A stretch of DNA of 34,197 nucleotides from an uncultured bacterium (lineage in GTDB: Bacteria > Planctomycetota > UBA8108 > UBA1146): the NCBI GenBank assembly GCA_913056395.1, contig CAJXMG010000030.1, forward strand, positions 1 through 34,197, written 5' to 3'. Position 1 is the stretch's first letter; the number at the start of each line of letters is the position of its first letter. Positions 27,251 to 34,197 of this stretch are shown piece by piece. The notes beneath the pieces were generated by a model that saw nothing but the letters and a program-made list of their open reading frames with translations, was not told the origin of the DNA and did not search any database. The translations under genes were made by a program, and so were the position numbers.

Positions 27251-27618
27251 GGTGTTACCTCTTTCTCGTACCGGTTGGGATGACCGGTTCCGGGGTTCAA
27301 TCTCAGGCCGTGCAGTCTAAATCAGGACCGATGCCCTATCGAGCACACCTGCCTCTCAGGGTGAACTATCCGACGGATTTCACAGAACCCCATCCCCTTT
27401 CCGGGGTTCCAGATCAGTGATCGCCTGCAAAGCAGCGAAAATCACATAAACCGTTGTTTTTAATAAACTTAGAGACACCAACCCTGCAAAAATGGGATCC
27501 TCCGATCTACTCTCTCCGGTTTTTCCGGACCTTCAGTGGATCGGGCTGGCTCCTGCCAAACAATCGGCGGTAGGATTCAGGTGTTCTTTGGACCGTTCTT
27601 CATGGGAGGAACCTCGAC
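27251..27618. promoter_or_regulatory. Divergent intergenic region trxB / secreted protein
   Basis: 368 nt with no gene. An AT-rich island at 27438-27472 (containing TTGTTTTTAATAAACTT) stands out against GC-rich surroundings and is the best candidate for promoters in one or both directions; I do not assign exact -35/-10 boxes. An 11-nt direct repeat TTCCGGGGTTC occurs near 27288 and again near 27400. The RBS GGAGGAA of the rightward gene is at its right end. Confidence 0.35.
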
Positions 27619-28707
27619 ATGTGTTTGCAAGCCAGAGTTTTCCTGATCACTCTCTTCGCGACCCTGTGCCTCAACTTCTTGTGCTCCACCTTTTGGCAGC
27701 CTCTTCTCCTGGCTCAGGATTCCGGGGAGGCCGCAGAAGAGGAATTTGCAGAGAGAGAGTATGAAACTCCTCCCCTGCCTCCTCTCGACCTCGATGACGA
27801 AAAGCTGAATCAGGATCTCGACCGATACCGGGAGCATCTGGAAGCCAGAGAATTCTCCAAAGCTCTCGCGATTATCAAGAGAGTGAAATCCAAAGTTCGA
27901 AAGCCGGAAGAATCCATCGCTGAAATCATCGACCGCTATTTCCGGGAAGCGGAAGCGGGCACTGTTCTCGACAAAGCCAACCGTTACCACAAGAAGAAAC
28001 AATTCCGTAAAGCCCTGAACGTCATCATCAAGGAAGATCCCAAAGAAGAAGCCTTCGAGGGAACACGCATCGGAGAAGAAGTCGCCGAACTGCGAAAAGC
28101 CCTCAAAGATGAAATCTACCTTCTGATCGAGGACTTTGAAAATGAGCAAGCGGCAAACGAAGAGGACTCGGAAGAAGAAGAGGACCAGGGTCGAGGAGGT
28201 CGGGGCCGGGGGCAAAATCAGGGAATGGGTGGTAACAGCAAGGTCGTCGGCGGCACTCCCGAAGATGGCGATGTTCGCAGTGGCAAGTTTGCACTTCACT
28301 GGCAGACCACCGAACGCCTCTCCTGGGTCACCATCGGCAACAAGGCATTCAGCAGAATGATGGAGGAAGGTGAGAGCATGACTGATTACCGCTACCTCAC
28401 CATCTCACTCCGTTGTGAAAATCCAGCCGCCAAACCCAATATTCTTGTGCTCTTTGACGTTGACGGTGCACAAGTCCGGGCTCCCAGAGGGGGAATGCGC
28501 AGAGGCGGTGCCCGTGCATGGCAGCGGGATGGATTCAATACCTCCGTCAACCCCAAGGGCGGCTGGAGAGAGTATCGCCTCGATCTGAAAAAGTTTACCC
28601 GCAAGGGTGAGGTGGACTGGGATATGGTTGAGGCCTTGCGCCTGATCTACACCGGCGGCCCCGACCACCTCATCATGATCGATGACGTTCAACTCGAGAA
28701 ACCGTAA
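27619..28707 (+). CDS. Secreted acidic protein with C-terminal beta-sandwich-like domain
   Basis: A 362-residue exported protein that I do not recognise. The first about 33 residues are a hydrophobic signal peptide ending near 'LLLAQ'. Residues 35-180 are highly charged and helical, with repeat-like segments ('HLEAREFSKALAIIKRVKS', 'YHKKKQFRKALNVIIKED') that resemble TPR-type helical pairs. A Glu-rich then Gly/Arg-rich low-complexity linker ('GRGGRGRGQNQGMGG') follows at about 190-210. The last 150 residues ('SGKFALHWQTTERLSWVTI' to 'LIMIDDVQLEKP') look like a carbohydrate-binding or galactose-binding-like beta sandwich. ATG 27619 has GGAGGAACC upstream. Five nt separate it from the hydrolase gene, implying one operon. 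Confidence 0.75.
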   Translation: MCLQARVFLITLFATLCLNFLCSTFWQPLLLAQDSGEAAEEEFAEREYETPPLPPLDLDDEKLNQDLDRYREHLEAREFSKALAIIKRVKSKVRKPEESIAEIIDRYFREAEAGTVLDKANRYHKKKQFRKALNVIIKEDPKEEAFEGTRIGEEVAELRKALKDEIYLLIEDFENEQAANEEDSEEEEDQGRGGRGRGQNQGMGGNSKVVGGTPEDGDVRSGKFALHWQTTERLSWVTIGNKAFSRMMEEGESMTDYRYLTISLRCENPAAKPNILVLFDVDGAQVRAPRGGMRRGGARAWQRDGFNTSVNPKGGWREYRLDLKKFTRKGEVDWDMVEALRLIYTGGPDHLIMIDDVQLEKP

Positions 28708-28712
28708 ATCGG

Positions 28713-29981
28713 ATGCCACGAGCTGAAATCGGTATCCGCATTCTGCTTCTCGTGCTGACCCTGACCAGCCCAGCCGGATTCAGCGATCCGTTGCACTCTC
28801 AGCCTTCACCGGGATTTCAGGAGTTTGTTTATGCCACCGTGGGAGGGACTCCCCTGTGGCTCGATTTTCTGCCGGCGACAGATGGCAGCCCCGGTCCCCA
28901 TCCGCTGATCATTTTCATTCATGGTGGAGCCTGGCAATCGGGGGTGAGACAAGCGGTGCCGGGACCGATCCTCGGCTTTCGCAACGAAGGTTTTTCCATT
29001 GCCACCATCGACTATCGATTGACCTCCCAAGCGGGTGAGTTTGGCAATGAACCTGTGACATGGCCCGCACAACGGGATGATGCCAAAGCCGCCGTACGCT
29101 GGCTTCGAGCCCATGCCAACGATCTCAATATTCGCCCGGATGCCTTTGTCGCATGGGGGCTTTCTGCTGGCGGGCATCTGTCCGCGATTCTGGCACTGAC
29201 CAACGATGCTCCCGGATCAGAGGGCTCCGTGGGCGACTGGCCCCAGATTTCTTCTGCGGTTCAGTTGGGAGTCAACTTCTACGGTCCTTCAGACCTGCTT
29301 CGACTCGATCTGGACGTAACCACCCCTCCCGGTTCCACTCTCAATCACGAGGAACCCGGCTCCCCCGAATCCCTGCTGCTCCGCTGGCAGGAAACCGGCA
29401 TCTCCATGGGTGAGATCCTCGATAATGAGGATTCCAATCAGGCACCCTGGCAGGAGTTGGTCGAACTCGCTCATGACGCCAGTCCCATCTTTGCGGTTCA
29501 GCCGATCCATGCAGTCCCGCTGATGATTGCACACGGAACGATGGATACCGTCATCGCCTACCCGCAATCGGTTCGCCTCCAGGACACGCTCACTTCTCTC
29601 GGTCTGGTCTCCACTTTGGAGACGGTCGCAGGAGCCGGCCATGGTCTTCCGCCTTCTTCTTTTTTCATGGCCCGGGATTGGATTCTTGAACAATGGCAGC
29701 AGCCCGCATTTATTCGCGGGGATACCAACCAGGACAATTCCACCGACCTCGCCGACGTGATCGTGATCCTCTCGGTACTCTTTCAGGGTGGTCAGGGAGT
29801 CCCTGATTGTGATCTGGCTCAGGACGTCAACGATGACGACAGTCTCGATATCAGCGATGCGGTTTACATGCTCTCGTGGCTATTCAGCAATTCGGCTCCG
29901 ATTCCTGCTCCCCATCCCCTCTGCGGAAACCAGGCAGTCCCCGGTAACCTGGACTGCTTATCCCCGCCTGCCTGTCCCTGA
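28713..29981 (+). CDS. Secreted alpha/beta hydrolase (esterase-like) with C-terminal dockerin
   Basis: A 422-residue exported enzyme. The signal peptide covers about residues 1-30. The hydrolase domain has the oxyanion motif 'HGGAW' (70-74), nucleophile S151 in 'GLSAGGH', D278 in 'HGTMDTVI' and H310 in 'GAGHGLP', the complete triad of the BD-FAE/hormone-sensitive-lipase type. From about residue 335 a dockerin follows, with calcium loops 'GDTNQDNSTDLADV' (D337, N339, D341, S343) and 'DVNDDDSLDISDAVYML'. The enzyme probably cleaves an ester on a polysaccharide or similar polymer and is tethered by its dockerin; substrate and partner are unknown. It follows the secreted acidic protein by 5 nt. 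Confidence 0.88.
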   Translation: MPRAEIGIRILLLVLTLTSPAGFSDPLHSQPSPGFQEFVYATVGGTPLWLDFLPATDGSPGPHPLIIFIHGGAWQSGVRQAVPGPILGFRNEGFSIATIDYRLTSQAGEFGNEPVTWPAQRDDAKAAVRWLRAHANDLNIRPDAFVAWGLSAGGHLSAILALTNDAPGSEGSVGDWPQISSAVQLGVNFYGPSDLLRLDLDVTTPPGSTLNHEEPGSPESLLLRWQETGISMGEILDNEDSNQAPWQELVELAHDASPIFAVQPIHAVPLMIAHGTMDTVIAYPQSVRLQDTLTSLGLVSTLETVAGAGHGLPPSSFFMARDWILEQWQQPAFIRGDTNQDNSTDLADVIVILSVLFQGGQGVPDCDLAQDVNDDDSLDISDAVYMLSWLFSNSAPIPAPHPLCGNQAVPGNLDCLSPPACP

Positions 29982-30043
29982 AGGAATTTCTCTTCGTTGA
30001 CCGCTTCGCAGGGTGCGGTTTAATGGGGCAAAGGGGAAATTCA

Positions 30044-31519
30044 GTGCTTCCGATTCGCAGACTGTCCACTCAACAGCCATTCTCAATGATCCGCTCCATC
30101 TTCGTGAGCGGCTGGCTCCTGTTGACTACACTGATTCCCCTCACTGGTCTGCTGGCTCAAGAAGCGGAAGATCCGTTCGCCGATCCCTTTGCAGAAGAGT
30201 CTTCCCCCACACCGACACTGGATGACCCTTTCGGCGATCCCTTTGAAAATTCTGAAAACGATACCCCAACATTCCTGACCGATAACAGCCCTGGATCTGA
30301 ACCCCGGGGGTCCATCGAGTTCTCCCCCAACGGAAGACTGCAAATTCGTGGTCCTGGAGGGGTTCCCGAACTCTCGATCATCCCAACCCTGCGACTCGAG
30401 CTGTTGCATACACCCGAAGACCTGGACAACCCCATCTTCACGACCCGAGACAGTGAAATCCGACTTGAAGGCAACATCCTCGGACGGGACTCATTTCTGG
30501 CTCGACTGAACCTTGCAGGAGATCATGCACATGGAGTCATATCGGAACTGTGGTTCGACACTCCACTCAAGCATGGATTCCACCTGACCACTGGACGCAT
30601 CCCCGGAACTTTGGGGCTAGAGAGCTTCCCGGGCCAGGAGAGAAGAATCTCCATCTCTCCGGGGCTTGTCGATTGGGCGGGCGGAGGGTCCGCTTGGGGA
30701 ATACGCACCGGGGGCCGCTGGATCAAGGGAGCTCTCACAGGCGATCTCCAGTTGATGCTCGATGAACCCGTCGATGTGGATGGAGAAAAGTTCGGCGGTT
30801 ACGGCCTGTTGACCCGTGTCAGCATTCGACCTCTTTCACGATTCCTCTTTGGAGGACCCGATGGGACACAGGAATCATGGAAAGACACTTCCCTGTTTCT
30901 CACCTCCCGTTGGGACTGGGAGGCGGATGGCATCTTCCGCATTCGATCAGCCGGAGAACAGGATCTGCTGACCACCATTCCTCTTCATCATGACAATATC
31001 CGCTGGGTCAGAACAGGCTGGCGACTGCCACTCACTTCGAGTTTGCAGTTTGAGAACGAGTGGTTGAGATGCGGGTTTTTCGGGGTCGGCCCCACCGACA
31101 TTGACATGCCGGGAGAAGTCACCGCATTCCAACTCGGCTTGCGGGCCAAATTGGGTTCCAGCAACCCGCTTCCCATCGCACTTCCACACGATCTCCCGGG
31201 CAAAGTTTTCAAGGAAGAGATCGCCGCTCCTTCATCCGGGGAGCTCGCTGAAACCCGCAACGGTTATGACCTCCTTCTCCGTTACGAACAACTGACGGTA
31301 AAGTCGGGCCTTTCTGATCTCGGCTGGCTTTCTACTGGAACGGGTTCCAACGATCTGGAAGCGTTACGTCTGGCAGTGACCCGCAAGATACGGCCCGGCC
31401 TGCGCTGGACCCTTGAAAGCGCATGGACCCGCAGCGATGTACCCATTCTTTTGGCACCGGGTGGGTCATCAGCCCAGAATCTGTTCACTTTCCGCTGTCT
31501 CGTGGAAATCGGGCTCTAA
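30044..31519 (+). CDS. Probable outer-membrane beta-barrel (porin-like) protein
   Basis: A 491-residue protein with a signal peptide ('FVSGWLLLTTLIPLTGLLAQ') and a low-complexity acidic segment with a repeated DPFxDPF pattern (about 48-75). The mature part has many short amphipathic strands with aromatic residues, such as 'LRLELLHTPED', 'SEIRLEGNIL' and 'SFLARLNLAG', ending in 'TFRCLVEIGL'. This is the layout of a phosphate-selective-porin-like or similar barrel, but no family is certain. GTG 30044 was chosen because AAAGGGGAAATT precedes it; ATG 30086 would give a shorter n-region and ATG 30023 lacks an RBS. A weak hairpin in the 62-nt gap after the dockerin protein does not look like a strong terminator. 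Confidence 0.65.
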   Translation: MLPIRRLSTQQPFSMIRSIFVSGWLLLTTLIPLTGLLAQEAEDPFADPFAEESSPTPTLDDPFGDPFENSENDTPTFLTDNSPGSEPRGSIEFSPNGRLQIRGPGGVPELSIIPTLRLELLHTPEDLDNPIFTTRDSEIRLEGNILGRDSFLARLNLAGDHAHGVISELWFDTPLKHGFHLTTGRIPGTLGLESFPGQERRISISPGLVDWAGGGSAWGIRTGGRWIKGALTGDLQLMLDEPVDVDGEKFGGYGLLTRVSIRPLSRFLFGGPDGTQESWKDTSLFLTSRWDWEADGIFRIRSAGEQDLLTTIPLHHDNIRWVRTGWRLPLTSSLQFENEWLRCGFFGVGPTDIDMPGEVTAFQLGLRAKLGSSNPLPIALPHDLPGKVFKEEIAAPSSGELAETRNGYDLLLRYEQLTVKSGLSDLGWLSTGTGSNDLEALRLAVTRKIRPGLRWTLESAWTRSDVPILLAPGGSSAQNLFTFRCLVEIGL

Positions 31520-31656
31520 CGGCCATTTGCCGGGAATAAGTCCCCAAGCAGCCCTTCCCTCTCACCCCGGTGATTTGCCCCATTTTCAGACCCTGTCGTA
31601 ATCTTCTCTGGAGCCTCATGGCCAGAGGTCTGTCGTGATTTCGATGGGAGAAATGA

Positions 31657-32106
31657 ATGGCAACACTGGAACACTCCAAACCTGACCCTTCAGCGGGATT
31701 AACCCTGCTAGAGGTAATGATCTCCATCGCCATTTTGGCCGTAGTCAGTCTCGCTTCAGCGCTGGTGATGATTCCCGTGGTTCAAGCCCAAAATGAATCC
31801 AGAGAGTTCACCCAGGCGACGGCGATGAGCCGTGCGGTTCTGGAAGAACTCTACTCCCAATCTCTGGAAGAACTGACCAATCCGGATGACGGTTATCTTC
31901 TTTCAGCCAACTGGCCCCAAAAAGGAACCCAGATCTACGGGGAAACTCCTACCGTTCTGGAGCTCAGCGATCCGACTATTCCGACAGTTCAAGTCACCAC
32001 GGCGGATCTTGAGGCTGACCCGATCGAGGTCCTAGTCACGGTCAGTTGGACCGGTCGAGATTCTGGCCCCGTCACCCGTGAATTTTGGGTCGTCAGGACC
32101 CGATGA
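31657..32106 (+). CDS. Type IV pilin-like / pseudopilin protein (PilV/GspI-like)
   Basis: A 149-residue protein with a prepilin peptidase site: the leader ends in G14 and the mature part begins 'LTLLEVMISIAILAVVSLA', with Glu at +5 and a long hydrophobic N-terminal helix. Such minor pilins form the tip or rod of type IV pili or type II secretion pseudopili. The C-terminal part has a small beta domain with 'DPIEVLVTVSWTGRD', typical of the PilV/GspI class. ATG 31657 has GGGAGAA nearby. It overlaps the next gene by ATGA. The 137-nt gap before it could hold a promoter, for example around 31575-31605, but this is weak. Confidence 0.85.
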   Translation: MATLEHSKPDPSAGLTLLEVMISIAILAVVSLASALVMIPVVQAQNESREFTQATAMSRAVLEELYSQSLEELTNPDDGYLLSANWPQKGTQIYGETPTVLELSDPTIPTVQVTTADLEADPIEVLVTVSWTGRDSGPVTREFWVVRTR

Positions 32107-32798
32107 TGGAGAACCTTTTGAAATCCCAATTCCAAAACTCCGAAACGGGAGCCACACTCCTCGAAATTCTGATCGCCTCCGTAGTGTTCATCATCGTGTT
32201 GATTCTGAGCCTCGGTGCCGCCACTGAATTTTCCGAATACGGAAATCAGGCCGATGCGGATGCAGGAATCCAGCTCGACAGTCATAGGGCGTTTTCGAAA
32301 ATGGAGCGGATTCTGCGACAGGGTTGGTCCACACCCATCGTTAATACCGAGGGGACATCCGTAACGATTCAGGTTCTCGGCTACTATTTCAATACCGGAT
32401 CCCAATCATGGCAGCAGATCGATCCAGCAACCTGGAAAAGGGTTTACGACGAAATGACCTCGTCCTACTACTTCGTAGATTCCTTCGACAATTCACTCCC
32501 GGTTGCAGATTGCACCATCAGTTGGGATCGGCTCAGCAGTGATCCCAATGCAGAGCTTTACCACTTCGGAGACTTGATGTGTACGCTATCCGCCGGAGCA
32601 AACTCAACTGAGTGGGTATTAGCCAAGCAGATCGGCACTCATGAAACAGACTCTTCCGGACAACGAATGAAGGGGATGGATTTCTCCGTGAGTGGGAACT
32701 CCATCGAAGTAGAGCTACACCTTCAAAGAAATGTGAAAGACCTCCCCTACTCGATTCGCAGCAGAATCCAGCAAAGAAATTATCTTGAGAGCCTTTGA
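32103..32798 (+). CDS. Type IV pilin-like protein (PilW/GspJ-like)
   Basis: A 231-residue second pilin-like protein. After the short leader ending in G16 the mature N-terminus reads 'ATLLEILIASVVFIIVL', again with Glu at +5. The remainder has the mixed alpha/beta pattern of PilW/GspJ minor pilins ('AFSKMERILRQGW', 'VEVELHLQRNVKDLPYSIRS'). ATG 32103 overlaps the previous stop by ATGA, with AGGA 4 nt before. The stop overlaps a further ATG by TGATG. Three consecutive pilin-like genes in one run suggest a minor-pilin operon; no secretin, ATPase or prepilin peptidase gene is in the window. Confidence 0.83.
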   Translation: MMENLLKSQFQNSETGATLLEILIASVVFIIVLILSLGAATEFSEYGNQADADAGIQLDSHRAFSKMERILRQGWSTPIVNTEGTSVTIQVLGYYFNTGSQSWQQIDPATWKRVYDEMTSSYYFVDSFDNSLPVADCTISWDRLSSDPNAELYHFGDLMCTLSAGANSTEWVLAKQIGTHETDSSGQRMKGMDFSVSGNSIEVELHLQRNVKDLPYSIRSRIQQRNYLESL

Positions 32799-32836
32799 TG
32801 ACTCTTTTCCAACGCTTCCGGCATGAAGGAGCAACT

Positions 32837-34197
32837 ATGACTGTTTCCCCCAAAACTACAGATACGCCTGGATCGTTTGACCCGGCCCGTGAAGAGTCTG
32901 GTCTGGCCATGTTCGTCACCGTATTCATGGCTCTGGTCCTGGGAATGGTCAGTGCAGTCACTGTGACCACCACCCTGACCCGTAATAAGGATTCACGCTT
33001 CCAGTTGGATCGATTGCAGGCTCGTGCCCTTGCGGAAGCAATTCTCGATGCGGCACAGAAACAGATTCTCCAACGTACCGCAAACTTCGATGATCCTTTC
33101 GCCGATTCTCTCACTGCCAGTGGAACCGTCACCATCGGTGGCGAGAACTACACTTGGAATGGTGAAGATCTCACTCCTTCGGTGTATCCGGGAGAAATAA
33201 ACGAAAATGGCTGGCGTCCAATCGAAGTCAATTACGATTCAACCGCAGGAAGTTCATCTGGTAAACAGGAGCTATACACCCGGGTCGTGCAAATCTACCC
33301 CGGCACTAATAGTGATTCTGGCGTGCTGATCGGTGAGGCTGCAAGTCGGCTGCGAAGAACGATAGAAGTTCAGAGAAATCCTCTTTTCGACTTCGCCATC
33401 TTTTTTGACGACGATCTGGAATTGCTCCCTGGGCCTTCGATGACCTTTTCCGGCAAGGTTCACGCAAACGGGGATATCTATGTAGGTGTGGGAGGCAACA
33501 AAACTCTCAGCATCGACTCCGATTACTTCCGTTGCACCGGCGAGATGTTCAGAGAGCGAAAGAATAACGGAAACACCACCAGTGGAACGGTTCGCATCAG
33601 AAATTCTAACGGCGACTACAAGAGTCTCCGAAATGACCGCGATTACGAATACTGGAATGATCCGGAAGCATGGGCCAACTACGCCACCAATCGCTGGGGT
33701 GGAACAGTGCAAACCGGTAGTCACGGTGTTCTGACCCAAAACGCTCCTGATATTGGATCGATTGCAAACAACGGTCACTACCGAAACACTGCGGACCTCC
33801 TCTTCCACAATGACCGTGTCTACCATGTTCAGAACGGCGTTGAAGTTGATATCACAGCACAGGTTTCCACAGCGATCAGCGAATCTTCAACGGATATGTA
33901 TGATGCGCGAGAAGAAACCTATGTGCCATTGACCGAAATCGATTTGTCGGATTCCCTTCTGACCAACTACATCGAAAGTGCCAATCAGGATTCGGATCCT
34001 TCCAACGATATAAACCAGATATACGCATACCGATCCCCCACACCTGAGCCAGCCAATTGGGATCCCGGAAGCGCTTCAAACTGGTTTGAAGGGATTCGAC
34101 TGGTCAATGGGCATACCATTCCAGCAGACATGCTCTTCGTCAGTGAAAATCCGATTTACGTTCAGGGAGATTTCAATACCACTGATTTCGGAACTTC
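32837..34197 (+). CDS. PilX/GspK-like or adhesin-type pilin protein, 3' end cut by window
   Basis: The frame is open to the last base, so at least 453 residues are present and the C-terminus is missing. Near the N-terminus 'EESGLAMFVTVFMALVLG' is a hydrophobic segment after a short leader, as in PilX/GspK-like proteins, but the Glu at +5 of a classical pilin is absent. Downstream is a long, mainly beta, Asn/Asp-rich exported region ('FSGKVHANGDIYVG', 'YRNTADLLFHNDRVYHV'). ATG 32837 with AAGGAG 5 nt before is favoured; ATG 32798, coupled to the preceding stop, gives 13 extra residues and cannot be excluded. It is the third gene of the pilin run. Confidence 0.7.
   Translation, partial: MTVSPKTTDTPGSFDPAREESGLAMFVTVFMALVLGMVSAVTVTTTLTRNKDSRFQLDRLQARALAEAILDAAQKQILQRTANFDDPFADSLTASGTVTIGGENYTWNGEDLTPSVYPGEINENGWRPIEVNYDSTAGSSSGKQELYTRVVQIYPGTNSDSGVLIGEAASRLRRTIEVQRNPLFDFAIFFDDDLELLPGPSMTFSGKVHANGDIYVGVGGNKTLSIDSDYFRCTGEMFRERKNNGNTTSGTVRIRNSNGDYKSLRNDRDYEYWNDPEAWANYATNRWGGTVQTGSHGVLTQNAPDIGSIANNGHYRNTADLLFHNDRVYHVQNGVEVDITAQVSTAISESSTDMYDAREETYVPLTEIDLSDSLLTNYIESANQDSDPSNDINQIYAYRSPTPEPANWDPGSASNWFEGIRLVNGHTIPADMLFVSENPIYVQGDFNTTDFGT

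Overview
This 34.2 kb window is gene-dense bacterial chromosomal DNA of moderately high GC, with one conspicuous 1.7 kb exception. The best guess for the source is a planctomycete or a related PVC-type environmental bacterium. The reasons are dockerin-tailed secreted proteins with the 'FLRGDVNGDG...' style, a class II (B12-dependent) ribonucleotide reductase, a futalosine-pathway menaquinone gene and a TatD-like protein of the EboB type. This assignment is inference; no rRNA or other phylogenetic marker RNA is present. I see no tRNA, rRNA, CRISPR array, transposase, integrase or phage gene.

Left third (1-11.9 kb), mostly housekeeping. The end of a PhzF-like isomerase runs into a convergent minus-strand operon: CCA-adding enzyme, then a TIM-barrel epimerase-like protein, then a cN-II-type HAD nucleotidase (4492 down to 774). 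Divergent from it, ligA, a sodium:neurotransmitter-symporter-family transporter and a MOSC protein run forward (4627-8548). A second minus-strand operon (11913 down to 8560) holds a PabA/TrpG amidotransferase, an unrecognised protein, pyrF and a degenerate HD-GYP protein. The first three overlap by 1-4 nt.

Middle (12.1-23.4 kb). A large lipoprotein carries an Ig-like domain, FG-GAP repeats, a cohesin-like domain and a dockerin, and ends at a branched terminator. Then come about 1.7 kb with no credible gene but many inverted repeats, leading directly into nrdJ, which starts with TTG. A strong terminator separates nrdJ from dcd, mqnC, a degenerate MEMO-like gene and a PduO-type cobalamin adenosyltransferase. 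nrdJ, dcd and the adenosyltransferase together form a B12/deoxynucleotide theme: the adenosyltransferase makes the coenzyme that NrdJ needs.

Right third (23.4-34.2 kb). A tightly packed minus-strand run consists of trxB, an EboB-like TatD hydrolase, folE, a small Cys-rich protein, a YacP-like NYN nuclease and a CYTH protein. Divergent from trxB is an envelope/secretion block: a secreted acidic protein, a secreted alpha/beta hydrolase with a dockerin, a probable outer-membrane beta-barrel protein, and three pilin-like genes, of which the last is cut by the window end.

The most interesting items are the long structured leader in front of nrdJ, the MEMO-like protein that has lost its metal ligands beside the radical-SAM gene mqnC, the EboB/folE/Cys-rich/NYN/CYTH operon, and the coexistence of cohesin-like and dockerin modules on exported proteins.
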